DNA of 64,000 bases, from the NCBI RefSeq assembly GCF_006152065.1, contig NZ_VDFW01000003.1:62001-126000 (forward strand), given 5' to 3'. Every line of letters starts with the position of its first letter. Within the stretch, counting starts at the first letter, position 1. Source of the DNA: Amycolatopsis alkalitolerans. Lineage in GTDB: Bacteria; Actinomycetota; Actinomycetes; Mycobacteriales; Pseudonocardiaceae. Shown here piece after piece: positions 31,100-39,791 of the stretch. Below the pieces are notes generated by a model. That model made no database searches and was not told the DNA's origin. It was given only the letters and a program-made list of their open reading frames with translations. Made by a program: the position numbers and the translations under genes.

Positions 31100-32410
31100 G
31101 TGACGATCTCGCTGCGCGGGTCTCGAACGGCGTCGACGATTTGGCCGCGCAGGGTCGCGGTGCTGTCCGTACACACCTCACCGCTGGAACAACCGGGCAC
31201 CGGCGACGCCGGGGGCATGAACGTGTACATCACGCACACCGCCGTGGAGATGGCGCGGCGCGGGATCAGCGTCGAGGTGTTCACCAGGGCGACCTCCTCC
31301 GACCAGCCGCCGGTCGCCGAGCTCGCCCCCGGGGTGCTCGTCCGCCACGTCCCGGCCGGCCCGTTCGAACCGCTCGGCCGTGACGAACTGCCCGCGCAGT
31401 TGTGCTCGTTCACCTCGGGCGTGCTGCGGGCCGAGGCCTTCCACGAGCCGGGCTACTACGACCTGATCCACTCGCATTACTGGCTCTCCGGCCAGGTCGG
31501 CTGGCTCGCCCGTGATCGCTGGGGCGTCCCGCTCGTACACACCGCGCACACCCTCGCGAAGGTCAAGAACGCGGCGCTCGCCGATGGTGACAAGCCCGAG
31601 CCGCGCACCAGGGTGTTCGGTGAAGAACAGGTGGTCGCGGAGGCGGACTGCCTCGTCGCGAACACGCCGGTCGAGGCGAGGCAGCTGGTCAGCCTGTACG
31701 GCGCCGATCCACGCGCGGTGCGCACCGTCGAACCGGGCGTCGATCTCGAACGCTTCACGCCCGGTTCGAAGACGGCCGCCCGCGACAAGCTGGGCCTGCC
31801 GCAGGACGCGGCCGTGCTCGCGTTCGCCGGGCGGATCCAGCCGCTCAAGGCGCCCGACGTGCTGCTGCGCGCGGCGGCGCGCCTGCTCGAGCAGAGCCCT
31901 GGGCTGCGCGAGCGGCTCGTCGTGCTCGTGGTGGGCGGGCCGTCGGGGACCGGGCTCGAACAGCCGCAGGCGCTGCGGGAGCTGGCGGCCGAGCTGGGTA
32001 TCCAGGAGCAGACGAGGTTCCTGCCGCCGCAGCCGGGCGAGATGCTCGCCGAGGTCTACCGGGCCGCCGACGTGGTCGCGGTGCCCAGCTACAACGAGTC
32101 GTTCGGGCTGGTGGCGCTCGAGGCGCAGGCGTGCGGGACACCGGTGGTCGCGGCCGAGGTCGGTGGTCTGCCGGTGGCCGTGGCGCACGGGGTGTCCGGC
32201 CTGCTCGTGCCGTCGCACAAGGCGCACGATTGGGCCAGCGCGCTGGCCAGCGTCGCGTTGCAGCCGGACCGGCGTGCCGAGCTCGGTGACAACGCCGTGC
32301 ACCACGCGCGGCGGTTCTCGTGGGAGCGGACGACCGACGCGTTGCTCGGCACCTACGCGGTGGCGGCACACTCGTTCCGGAACGCACTACGCCCGGAGGT
32401 TGCGGTTTGA
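31100..32410 (+). CDS. mshA: D-inositol-3-phosphate glycosyltransferase
   Basis: A 436-residue GT-B glycosyltransferase that joins UDP-GlcNAc to 1L-myo-inositol-1-phosphate, the first step of mycothiol synthesis. The acceptor-site loop [12 protein letters not shown] and the domain-two motifs [35 protein letters not shown] (Glu-rich sugar-nucleotide motif) are diagnostic. The family is cytosolic and about 430-480 residues long. The last base triplet overlaps the start of the YbjN gene (TTGA). Order mshA-YbjN-gpmA follows Rv0486-Rv0487-Rv0489. Confidence 0.94.
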   Translation: MTISLRGSRTASTIWPRRVAVLSVHTSPLEQPGTGDAGGMNVYITHTAVEMARRGISVEVFTRATSSDQPPVAELAPGVLVRHVPAGPFEPLGRDELPAQLCSFTSGVLRAEAFHEPGYYDLIHSHYWLSGQVGWLARDRWGVPLVHTAHTLAKVKNAALADGDKPEPRTRVFGEEQVVAEADCLVANTPVEARQLVSLYGADPRAVRTVEPGVDLERFTPGSKTAARDKLGLPQDAAVLAFAGRIQPLKAPDVLLRAAARLLEQSPGLRERLVVLVVGGPSGTGLEQPQALRELAAELGIQEQTRFLPPQPGEMLAEVYRAADVVAVPSYNESFGLVALEAQACGTPVVAAEVGGLPVAVAHGVSGLLVPSHKAHDWASALASVALQPDRRAELGDNAVHHARRFSWERTTDALLGTYAVAAHSFRNALRPEVAV

Positions 32411-32922
32411 GCGTCGACCAGGTGATCCAGTCCACCCTGGACCGGGCGGGCCTGAAGTACGACAAGAAGGCCGAGGGCCGGTACTTCGTGACCCTGCCCG
32501 GCACGAAGAAGCTGCAGACGAACTGCTGGCTGATCGTGCGGGAGCACGCGTTCGCGGTGGAGGCGTTCGTGTGCCGGCGCCCGGACGAGGCGCATGAGGA
32601 GGTCTACCGCTTCCTGTTGCGCCGCAACGCGAAGCTCTACGGCGTGCACTACACGGTGGACGCACTCGGTGACATCTACCTGGTCGGCAAGCTGAGCCCG
32701 GCGTCGGTGACCGAGGACGAGCTGGACAAGCTGCTCGGCCAGGTCCTCGACGCCGCCGACAACGACTTCAACACGATCCTGGAACTCGGCTTCGCGACTT
32801 CGATCAAGCGCGAATGGGACTGGCGGGTGTCCCGCGGCGAGTCCCTGGCCAACCTGCAGGCCTTCAAGCATCTGGTGGAGCCGGAGCATCCCCTCGAGCC
32901 GGGCGCGCTGACCGATTCGTGA
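32407..32922 (+). CDS. YbjN-domain protein (Rv0487-like)
   Basis: A 171-residue YbjN/type III chaperone-like protein. It contains [40 protein letters not shown] and [20 protein letters not shown]. The fold is an alpha-beta sandwich used by secretion chaperones, but the actinobacterial function is unknown. The TTG at 32407 overlaps the mshA stop and has GGAGG (32395-32399) seven bases upstream, which decides the start. It is surely co-translated with mshA. Confidence 0.88.
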   Translation: MSVDQVIQSTLDRAGLKYDKKAEGRYFVTLPGTKKLQTNCWLIVREHAFAVEAFVCRRPDEAHEEVYRFLLRRNAKLYGVHYTVDALGDIYLVGKLSPASVTEDELDKLLGQVLDAADNDFNTILELGFATSIKREWDWRVSRGESLANLQAFKHLVEPEHPLEPGALTDS

Positions 32923-32987
32923 TCTTCCGCGTGCAACCGCTGTGACCGATCCGCCCGTCTTCCCGCCGGAACTGGAGGGAGACGAGG

Positions 32988-33845
32988 TTGAGAGCAGGAT
33001 TGTTGCTGACCGGGCTGGCCGTACTCGCGCTGGCGAGCGGCTGCACCGGGACCGCCACCAGCGACCGGGCTGCCGCGCCCGCGCAGGGCGGGGTCGCGCA
33101 GCCGGAACACCAGAGCCAGGCGAACGGCCAACCCCGGCAACTCGCGAGATCGGCGCGACTGGCCATGACGGCCACCGACATCCGCGCGGTGACAGCCGAG
33201 GCACGGCAGATCGCGGTAGCGGCGGGCGGCTACTCGGGCTCCGAGCGCACCGACGTCGGCTCGGCGAACATCGCCCTCGCCGTCCCCGACAAGACGCTCG
33301 ATGACGTGATCGGTCAGCTGTCGCGGCTGGGCCAGGTCACCAGCACTGAACAAACCGCGCAGGACCTGACCGAGCAGGTCATGGACCTCGACTCCCGCCT
33401 CGAAACGGCCCGCCGCAGCGTCGACCGGATCCGCGCCCTGCTGGACCGTGCCGCCAGCCTGAGCGACATCACGACCATCGAATCCCAGCTGACCACGCGG
33501 GAATCCGACCTGGAATCCCTGGAAGCCAGGCAACGAACCCTGACCACAAGCGTCGCCATGGCGACCATCACCCTGACGATCACCCCGGCAGCTCCGCTCC
33601 CGGCTGTGACAGCGGCCCCAGGCTTCCTGGCAGGGCTGGCCTCCGGCTGGTCAGCCTTCCTCACGTTCGGCCGCACGATCGTGCACGCCCTAGGCGCGGC
33701 CCTACCGTTCCTGCTGATCATCGGCCTCCTGGTTACCGCCCTATGGCCGATATGGCGACGCCGACCGCACAAACGTGCCCAGCCGAAGGGGAGTCCAGGG
33801 GGCTCGCCCCCTGGCGGGGGTCGGGGGGTTCGACCCCCGATGTGA
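32988..33845 (+). CDS. DUF4349 lipoprotein
   Basis: A 285-residue DUF4349 protein. The lipoprotein signal is LLLTGLAVLALASGC, then a disordered stretch. QLARSARLAMTATDIRAVTA to LTITPA is the DUF4349 core with an EQTAQDLTEQVMDLDSRLET coiled coil. A C-terminal membrane helix (FLLIIGLLVTALWPIW) ends in basic residues. The TTG at 32988 has GGAGGGAG six bases upstream. The last 18 residues are encoded by a GC-rich palindromic repeat that continues past the stop, so the natural end has probably been altered. Confidence 0.8.
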   Translation: MRAGLLLTGLAVLALASGCTGTATSDRAAAPAQGGVAQPEHQSQANGQPRQLARSARLAMTATDIRAVTAEARQIAVAAGGYSGSERTDVGSANIALAVPDKTLDDVIGQLSRLGQVTSTEQTAQDLTEQVMDLDSRLETARRSVDRIRALLDRAASLSDITTIESQLTTRESDLESLEARQRTLTTSVAMATITLTITPAAPLPAVTAAPGFLAGLASGWSAFLTFGRTIVHALGAALPFLLIIGLLVTALWPIWRRRPHKRAQPKGSPGGSPPGGGRGVRPPM

Positions 33846-33939
33846 TGCCCGGAGGGCCGGACGGGCGCTTTCCGCGAGTAGGGGTGCTCCGCCCCGGAGG
33901 CGGAGCGGCTCGAGGGAGGGGGAGTCGCGAACTCGAGCC
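33795..33939. repeat. Cluster of four perfect palindromes (REP-like)
   Basis: Four hairpins follow each other: CCAGGGGG/CCCCCTGG (33795-33814), TCGGGGG/CCCCCGA (33821-33840), GCTCCGCC/GGCGGAGC (33886-33906) and GGCTCGAG/CTCGAGCC (33907-33939, 17-base loop). The first two lie inside the end of the DUF4349 frame. The arrangement looks like a dispersed palindromic element; this must be checked by self-comparison of the genome. Confidence 0.6.
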
Positions 33940-34323
33940 GCCCCGCTGACGCTCCCGCCGCTGTGGACCCGGTGGCGAGGGGGAGTGCCAACGGGGCCGG
34001 CGGGGCCGCAGCCCGGCAGGGGGGAGACGAGCTGCGGTCGTACCCCGCTGCCGCTGGGGAGTGCGTGGAATCCAGCGGCGCGGGACGTACGTCAACTTGT
34101 CAGATATCCACCAGTAATCACAAGACTACTGGATACTCCATTCGAGTGAAATTTATGATGCGTGTTAACGGAACGCAGCAAGTGTCACTTTCCGCATGCG
34201 TTCTGAGGGGTGGTAGGACCGCTCGGTCGATTGCGTTACCGTCTAGTAACGCACTGTGCGTAGAACGCGTACCCAACGCCACCCTCGACGGAGACGGTTC
34301 GCGCCGCGGTTTAGATTCGGAGT
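33846..34323. other. 478-base intergenic region before gpmA
   Basis: The first 100 bases hold the palindromes described separately. From about 34090 the composition falls towards AT (for example 34105-34165), as expected for a promoter region, and TAGTAACG and TTAACGG patches occur. The best -10 box for gpmA is TAGATT at 34312-34317, seven bases before the ATG, with no matched -35; a leaderless transcript is likely. Confidence 0.45.
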
Positions 34324-35064
34324 ATGGCCGAACTAGGGACGTTGGTGCTGCTCCGGCACGGGCAGAGCACCTGGAACGCGGAGAACCTGTTCACCGGTTG
34401 GGTCGACGTACCCCTGTCCGAACTGGGGCAGTCCGAGGCCCGTGAGGGCGGTGAGCTGCTGGCCGAGAAGGGGATCCTGCCCGACGTCGTGCACACCTCG
34501 CTGCTGCGCCGCGCGATCTCGACCGCCAACATCGCGCTCGACGTTGCCGACCGGCACTGGATCGACGTGCGCCGCAACTGGCGGCTCAACGAGCGGCACT
34601 ACGGGGCGCTGCAGGGCAAGAACAAGAAGCAGGTTCGCGACGAGTTCGGCGAAGAGCAGTTCATGCTGTGGCGGCGCTCGTACGACGTGCCACCGCCCGC
34701 GATCGAGCGCGGCACCGAGTTCAGCCAGGACGCCGACCCCCGCTACGACGCGGACGCGCCGCTGACCGAATGCCTGAAGGACGTCGTCGCGCGCCTGCTG
34801 CCGTACTGGGAGTCGGCGATCGTGCCCGACCTCCGTGCCGGCAAGACCGTGCTCGTCGCGGCGCACGGCAACTCGTTGAGGGCCCTCGTCAAGCACCTCG
34901 ACGGCATCTCCGACGATGCGATCGCCGGGCTCAACATCCCGACCGGGATCCCGCTGCGCTACGACCTCACCGAGGACCTGAAGCCGGTCACCGTCGGCGG
35001 CGAGTACCTCGACCCTGAGGCGGCGAAGGAAGCCGCCGCGGCGGTCGCGAACCAGGGCCGCTGA
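34324..35064 (+). CDS. gpmA: 2,3-bisphosphoglycerate-dependent phosphoglycerate mutase
   Basis: A 246-residue glycolytic enzyme interconverting 3- and 2-phosphoglycerate in the cytosol. [20 protein letters not shown] carries the phospho-accepting His in the RHG motif; [25 protein letters not shown] and [17 protein letters not shown] (second His) complete the site. Full length for the dPGM group. The ATG at 34324 has no usable ribosome-binding site and lies next to a -10 box, so the mRNA may be leaderless. It precedes senX3 as in mycobacteria, with two extra genes between. Confidence 0.95.
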   Translation: MAELGTLVLLRHGQSTWNAENLFTGWVDVPLSELGQSEAREGGELLAEKGILPDVVHTSLLRRAISTANIALDVADRHWIDVRRNWRLNERHYGALQGKNKKQVRDEFGEEQFMLWRRSYDVPPPAIERGTEFSQDADPRYDADAPLTECLKDVVARLLPYWESAIVPDLRAGKTVLVAAHGNSLRALVKHLDGISDDAIAGLNIPTGIPLRYDLTEDLKPVTVGGEYLDPEAAKEAAAAVANQGR

Positions 35065-35076
35065 CCCACCTCGCGG

Positions 35077-35724
35077 TTAGATCAGGCCCAGGTCGCGGGC
35101 GCGGGCGCCGGCTTGGAAGCGGGACTCCGCGCCCAGGGCCGCCATCAGCTCGGCGACGCGGCGGCGGTACGTGCGCAGGCCGAGGCCCAGTGTGCGCGCC
35201 GCCGTCTCGTCCTTGCAGCCCGACGCCAGCACGTCGAGGATCCGCGGCGCCAGCGCCCGCACCTCGGCGAACTGCATCTCGAACACCTCGAGCTCCGTCG
35301 CCGCGCGCCAGGCCGCGTTGAACAGCGACGTCACGCTCTGCATGACCTCCGGGCGCGTCATCACGCTGTAGCTGCGCTCACCGCCCGAGCGGTCGCCAGC
35401 CAGGATCGCGACCCGGCGGTCGAGGATGATCGTCTCGTTGATCTCGTCCGGGGTGATCCGGATCTCCGCGCCGAGCCGTTTCAGCATGCGCAGGTGCCGC
35501 ACCTGCTGGTCGTCGAGGAGCACCCCGGGCCGGTACAGCTTCCGCACGTGCGCCTTCGACCCGCTGGGGGGCGCCGCGGGCGCGAGGGGCTGGTGCGAGA
35601 CCGCCCAGGTGTGCATGTCGTTGGCCGCGCACGCGACCTCGTCGGCCGACGCGAACAGGTGCCCGGCGCGCTCGAACAGTTCGGCCTCACCACGCACTAC
35701 CGCGGCGTCTCCGGCTATCTCCAT
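35077..35724 (-). CDS. LuxR/TrmB-type transcriptional regulator
   Basis: A 215-residue regulator. The C-terminal HTH resembles GerE/LuxR: DVLASGCKDETAARTLGLGL followed by RTYRRRVAELMAALGAESRF. The N-terminal 150 residues include FNAAWRAATELEVFEMQFAE and a phospholipase-D-like sensor layout seen in HTH regulators of this type in streptomycetes. The ATG at 35724 is close behind GGAGGG. It is divergent from the aldo/keto reductase, and a 7-4-7 dyad in the gap is its likely operator. Confidence 0.8.
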   Translation of the reverse strand: MEIAGDAAVVRGEAELFERAGHLFASADEVACAANDMHTWAVSHQPLAPAAPPSGSKAHVRKLYRPGVLLDDQQVRHLRMLKRLGAEIRITPDEINETIILDRRVAILAGDRSGGERSYSVMTRPEVMQSVTSLFNAAWRAATELEVFEMQFAEVRALAPRILDVLASGCKDETAARTLGLGLRTYRRRVAELMAALGAESRFQAGARARDLGLI

Positions 35725-35733
35725 CCCTCCAGT

Positions 35734-35751
35734 TTGGCAGCAAACTGCCAA
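35734..35751. promoter_or_regulatory. Operator dyad TTGGCAG-CAAA-CTGCCAA
   Basis: A perfect inverted repeat of seven-base arms with a four-base centre, ten bases upstream of the regulator start and 40 bases before the reductase start. Its position between the divergent pair makes it the likely binding site of the LuxR-type protein. Confidence 0.65.
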
Positions 35752-35790
35752 TCCCGGGCGTGCCGCGAACGGACTCAGCAGGCTGACAGC

Positions 35791-36642
35791 ATGACAACGG
35801 AAACGATCACCGCCGCCGCGGCGGGCACCTGGCAGCTGGGCGAGAACACCGTGAACCGGATGGGCTTCGGCGCCATGCGGCTGCCCACGGCCGACCGGGA
35901 CACCGCCGTCACGGTGCTGCGCCGGGCCGTCGAACTCGGCGTCAACCACATCGACACCGCGGCCTTCTACTTCCAGGACCTGCTCTCGTCCAACGAACTG
36001 ATCAACACCGCGCTGCGCCCGTATCCGGCGGACCTGGTGATCACCACGAAGGTCGGCCCGGGGCGCGACACGTCGGGCGAGTTCTACTTCGCCCGGCCCG
36101 ACCAGCTCCGCGGGCAGGTCGAGGAGAACCTGCGCCAGCTCGGCCGCGAGCACCTCGACGTGGTCAACCTCCGGATCGGCCAGACCCTCGACCGCGGAAC
36201 CGGCTCCCTCGCCGAACATTTCGGCGCACTGGCGGAACTGCGCGAAGCCGGGCTGATCCGGCATCTCGGGATCTCGAACGTCAACGCGGGCCATCTCGCC
36301 GAGGCCCAGCAGATCGCCCCGGTCGTGTGCGTGCAGAACCAGTACGGCCTCGGCGTCCGGCGGGAGGACGACGGGCTGCTCCGCCTGTGCGGCGAGCAGG
36401 GGATCGCCTTCGTTCCCTTCTTCGCCGTCGCCCACGCGCATGAGGACGACGCCGTCGCGGCCGTCGCCGAGGCGCACGGCGTGACCGCCGCGCAGCTCCG
36501 CCTGGTCTGGACCTTGCACCAGGGAGCCCATGTGCTCGCCATCCCGGGCACCGGAAATCCGGCCCATCTGGCGGAGAACGTCGCGGTCGGCGGGCTGCGA
36601 CTGTCCGAAGAGGAGCTTGCGCGACTCGACCCGATCCGGTGA
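35791..36642 (+). CDS. Aldo/keto reductase with Asn in place of the catalytic His
   Basis: A 283-residue (beta/alpha)8 NADPH-dependent reductase. GFGAMRLPTADRDTAV opens the barrel; Asp55 and Tyr60 (NHIDTAAFYF) and Lys87 (LVITTKVG) of the tetrad are present. The fourth residue, normally His in a DxxxxH strand, is Asn126 (LDVVNLRIG). HLGISNVNAGHL and AIPGTGNPAHLAENV are the usual cofactor loops. The His change is known in some AKR subgroups and may alter substrate use. It is divergent from the LuxR-type regulator through a shared dyad. Confidence 0.88.
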   Translation: MTTETITAAAAGTWQLGENTVNRMGFGAMRLPTADRDTAVTVLRRAVELGVNHIDTAAFYFQDLLSSNELINTALRPYPADLVITTKVGPGRDTSGEFYFARPDQLRGQVEENLRQLGREHLDVVNLRIGQTLDRGTGSLAEHFGALAELREAGLIRHLGISNVNAGHLAEAQQIAPVVCVQNQYGLGVRREDDGLLRLCGEQGIAFVPFFAVAHAHEDDAVAAVAEAHGVTAAQLRLVWTLHQGAHVLAIPGTGNPAHLAENVAVGGLRLSEEELARLDPIR

Positions 36643-36668
36643 ATTCGGGAGTCACGGCCCGGCGGCGG

Positions 36669-36689
36669 GCACGTGAACGCGGGCTTAAC
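36669..36689 (-). promoter_or_regulatory. Possible PHO-box upstream of senX3
   Basis: Read on the reverse strand, GTTAAGCCCGC GTTCACGTGC shows two 11-base direct-repeat units starting GTTAA and GTTCA. Streptomycete PHO boxes are GTTCACC-type repeats with 11-base spacing. It lies about 95 bases before senX3. One unit is imperfect, so this is tentative. Confidence 0.3.
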
Positions 36690-36783
36690 CGGCGACCAAC
36701 AGTTTCCATGAAGGTGTCACAGGCGTCACGACAAGCCCGTCAAGACTAGGTCAAATGGACATCTTCGTGCTTACGATTCAGCC

Positions 36784-37980
36784 GTGAGCGTGAGTGCTGC
36801 ACTCGCCATGGCCGTCGGCTGCCTGCTCGTCGGCGCGATCGCTGGTTCCCTGATCAGCCAGGGTCGGCGCCGGCGAGTGGCCCGCCGTCCGGCGGGCCCG
36901 ACGGTCGCGGAGTTGTTGCTCCGGCTGGTGCGCTCCTCCGACAACGGGGTACTCGTGCTCAACCGATTCGGTGACATGGTGCTCCACAACAACCGGGCCG
37001 AGGCCCTCGGGCTCGTGCGGGACAACCGCGCCGACCCCCGCGCCCGCAAGGCGAGCGAGCAGGTGGTCGAGACCGACGAGGACGTCGAGGTGGACCTGTC
37101 CCCGCTCGAAGCTCGCGGCCGCCAGCCGGAAGCGGTGGTCGGGCACGTTCGCCCGCTCGGTGACGGGTTCACCGTCGTCGAGGCGGTCGACCATTCCGAG
37201 GCCGCCCGGCTGGAGGCGGTCCGCCGCGATTTCGTCGCGAACGTCAGCCACGAACTCAAGACCCCGGTGGGGGCGATCGCGCTGCTCACCGAGGCCGTGC
37301 TGGACGCCGCCGACGACGTCGACGAGGTGCGCCGGTTCGGCGGCAAGATCCTGCACGAGTCGACCCGGCTGGGCACGCTCGTGACCGAACTCATCGCGCT
37401 GTCCCGCCTGCAGGGCGCGGAGCGGCTGCCCGATCTGAACGTGGTCGAGGTGGACGCCGTGGTCCGCGAGGCGCTGGGCCGCACGAAGCTGTCCGCCGAG
37501 TCGGCCGACATCCAGGTCACCGCCGACGCGCCGAGCGGGCTGCTCATCGAGGGCGATCGCACGCTGCTGGTCACCGCGCTGTCCAACCTGCTCGAGAACG
37601 CCGTCGCGTACTCGCCCGCGGGCAGCCCGGTCTCGGTCAGCAGGCGGCTGGTGGACGGCAAGGTCGAGATCGCCGTCACCGACCGCGGGATCGGCATCGC
37701 CGAGGAAGACCAGCAGCGCGTGTTCGAGCGGTTCTACCGTGCGGACAAGGCCCGTTCGCGGGCGACCGGCGGCACCGGCCTCGGCCTCGCGATCGTCAAG
37801 CACGTGGCCGCGAACCACGGTGGTGAGGTCAAGCTGTGGAGCATGCCGGGCACCGGCTCGACGTTCACCCTGCGGCTGCCGGTTTACAAGGGCGCGAGCT
37901 CGAACGGCTCCGCCCCCGAGAACCCCGAGCGGATACCCCGGCTCGTGGCGACCAGTCAGGAACAGGGAGGAAAACAGTGA
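36784..37980 (+). CDS. senX3: Sensor histidine kinase SenX3
   Basis: A 398-residue membrane kinase. The N-terminus has a single clear hydrophobic segment (AALAMAVGCLLVGAIAGSLI) followed by a PAS-like region (about 50-140). The H-box is RRDFVANVSHELKTPVGAIA, with the N-box NLLENAVAYSP, then DRGIGIAEEDQQRVFERFYR and GGTGLGLAIVKHV. SenX3 senses phosphate status with PhoU/Pst in mycobacteria and phosphorylates RegX3. The GTG at 36784 (or 36790) is the start; the stop overlaps regX3 by four bases. Confidence 0.93.
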   Translation: MSVSAALAMAVGCLLVGAIAGSLISQGRRRRVARRPAGPTVAELLLRLVRSSDNGVLVLNRFGDMVLHNNRAEALGLVRDNRADPRARKASEQVVETDEDVEVDLSPLEARGRQPEAVVGHVRPLGDGFTVVEAVDHSEAARLEAVRRDFVANVSHELKTPVGAIALLTEAVLDAADDVDEVRRFGGKILHESTRLGTLVTELIALSRLQGAERLPDLNVVEVDAVVREALGRTKLSAESADIQVTADAPSGLLIEGDRTLLVTALSNLLENAVAYSPAGSPVSVSRRLVDGKVEIAVTDRGIGIAEEDQQRVFERFYRADKARSRATGGTGLGLAIVKHVAANHGGEVKLWSMPGTGSTFTLRLPVYKGASSNGSAPENPERIPRLVATSQEQGGKQ

Positions 37981-38666
37981 CGAGGGTGCTCATCGTCGAG
38001 GACGAGGAGTCGTTCGCCGACCCGTTGGCCTTCCTCCTGCGCAAGGAGGGTTTCACCGCGGCCGTGGCCAGCACCGGGCAGCAGGCGCTGGAGGAGTTCG
38101 ACCGCAACGGGGCCGACATCGTGCTGCTGGACCTGATGCTGCCGGGGATGAGCGGCACCGACGTGTGCAAGCAGTTGCGGCAGCGCTCGGCGGTTCCGGT
38201 GATCATGGTGACCGCGCGGGACAGCGAGATCGACAAGGTGGTCGGGCTGGAACTCGGCGCCGACGACTATGTGACCAAGCCGTACTCGGCGCGCGAGCTG
38301 ATCGCACGCGTACGCGCGGTGCTGCGGCGCGGCGGCGAGAACGGCGGGGAAGGCGAGCTCGCACCGCTGGTGCTGGCGGCGGGCCCGGTGCGGATGGACG
38401 TCGAACGGCATGTGGTGACCGTCGACGGCAGCGACGTCTCCTTGCCGCTCAAGGAGTTCGACCTGCTGGAGTACCTGCTGCGCAACGTCGGCCGGGTGCT
38501 CACCCGCGGCCAGCTGATCGACCGGGTGTGGGGCGCGGACTACGTCGGGGACACCAAAACGCTGGACGTGCACGTCAAGCGGCTGCGGTCGAAGATCGAA
38601 CCCGATCCGGGCTCGCCGCGGCATCTGGTGACCGTGCGCGGTCTTGGTTACAAGTTCGAGACTTAA
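37977..38666 (+). CDS. regX3: OmpR-family response regulator RegX3
   Basis: A 229-residue regulator. The receiver domain has VLIVEDEESFADPL (acidic pocket), LLDLMLPGMSGTD with the phosphorylated Asp, the Thr in VTARDSEI and the Lys in DDYVTKPYSAREL. The winged-helix DNA-binding domain is LPLKEFDLLEYLLRNVGRVL to VRGLGYKFET. The GTG at 37977 overlaps the senX3 stop (GTGA) with AGGGAGG six bases upstream, so sensor and regulator are co-translated. It should control phosphate-scarcity genes and possibly its own operon. Confidence 0.95.
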   Translation: MTRVLIVEDEESFADPLAFLLRKEGFTAAVASTGQQALEEFDRNGADIVLLDLMLPGMSGTDVCKQLRQRSAVPVIMVTARDSEIDKVVGLELGADDYVTKPYSARELIARVRAVLRRGGENGGEGELAPLVLAAGPVRMDVERHVVTVDGSDVSLPLKEFDLLEYLLRNVGRVLTRGQLIDRVWGADYVGDTKTLDVHVKRLRSKIEPDPGSPRHLVTVRGLGYKFET

Positions 38667-38693
38667 GCCGTCGGCCAGGTACCGTAGGGCTTT

Positions 38694-39740
38694 GTGCGCC
38701 TAGGGGTACTCGACGTCGGGTCCAACACCGTGCATCTGCTGGTGGTGGACGCGCATCGTGGTGCCCACCCGACGCCGATGCATTCGGAGAAGTCCGTGCT
38801 GCGCCTCGCCGAGCAGCTAACCAAGCACGGTGAGCTGAGCAAATCCGGGGAGAAGGCGCTGGTCGACGCCGTGGCCATGGCGAAGAAGGCGGCCGCCGCG
38901 CTGGAGTGCGAGGAGGTCATGGCCTTCGCGACCTCGGCCGTCCGCGAGGCGGCGAACTCGGCGAAGGTTCTCCGCAAGGTCCGCGACGAGACCGGTATCG
39001 AGCTGAGAGCGCTTTCCGGGCCCGAGGAGGCGCGGATGACGTTCCTGGCCGTCCGCCGCTGGTTCGGCTGGTCGGCCGGGCAGCTGCTGGTGCTGGACAT
39101 CGGCGGCGGCTCGCTCGAGGTGGCCATGGGTATCGACGAGGAACCGGCGCTGGCCGAGTCGCTGCCGCTGGGCGCCGGGCGGATCACCCGCACCCGGTTC
39201 TCCCACGATCCGCCGAGCCGCGGTGAGCTCGTCGCGACCTCGGCATGGCTCGAAGAGCAGCTCGCGCCGCTGGCGCGTAAGGTGGCCCGTTCGGGCAAAC
39301 CGGACAGGGTGGTCGCGACGTCCAAGACGTTCCGGTCGCTCGCCAGGCTGACCGGAGCGGCGCCGTCGGCAGACGGCCCGCGGGTACGCCGTACCCTGTC
39401 CGACACCGCGCTGCGGCAGCTGATCGCCTTCGTCTCGCGGATGACGGCGGCCGACCTGGCCGAGCTCGAGGGAGTCAGTTCGAGCCGGGCACACCAGCTG
39501 GTCGGTGGTGCGCTGGTGGCACAGGCCGCCATGCGGGCGCTGTCGCTGCACGAGCTGGAGATCTGCCCCTGGGCGCTGCGAGAGGGGCTGATCTTGCGGC
39601 GACTGGACCATTCGAACGGTGCGGACGACACTGCACCGGGGGCGTGGCGCAGTTCGTCGCGCGAACAGACCGATGACAGCACCCCGCTGGACGGGGACGA
39701 TGCGCTCAGTGCACGGTGGAGAGGTGGAAGGGATGCGTGA
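38694..39740 (+). CDS. ppx: Exopolyphosphatase (Ppx/GppA family, Rv0496-like)
   Basis: A 348-residue actin-like ATPase-fold phosphatase that releases phosphate from polyphosphate. VLDVGSNTVHLLVVDAHRG is the first phosphate loop, ALSGPEEARMTFLAVRR and LVLDIGGGSLEVAMG the second. The C-terminal 40 residues are polar and unstructured. It is the short single-module type seen in mycobacteria. Position right after regX3 links it to phosphate control. The GTG at 38694 lacks a strong ribosome-binding site. Confidence 0.9.
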   Translation: MRLGVLDVGSNTVHLLVVDAHRGAHPTPMHSEKSVLRLAEQLTKHGELSKSGEKALVDAVAMAKKAAAALECEEVMAFATSAVREAANSAKVLRKVRDETGIELRALSGPEEARMTFLAVRRWFGWSAGQLLVLDIGGGSLEVAMGIDEEPALAESLPLGAGRITRTRFSHDPPSRGELVATSAWLEEQLAPLARKVARSGKPDRVVATSKTFRSLARLTGAAPSADGPRVRRTLSDTALRQLIAFVSRMTAADLAELEGVSSSRAHQLVGGALVAQAAMRALSLHELEICPWALREGLILRRLDHSNGADDTAPGAWRSSSREQTDDSTPLDGDDALSARWRGGRDA

Positions 39741-39791
39741 GGCGGTGCCGCGTTGTCACGTCCGACGCCGTGCGGTTGGGGTGAAACGCTG

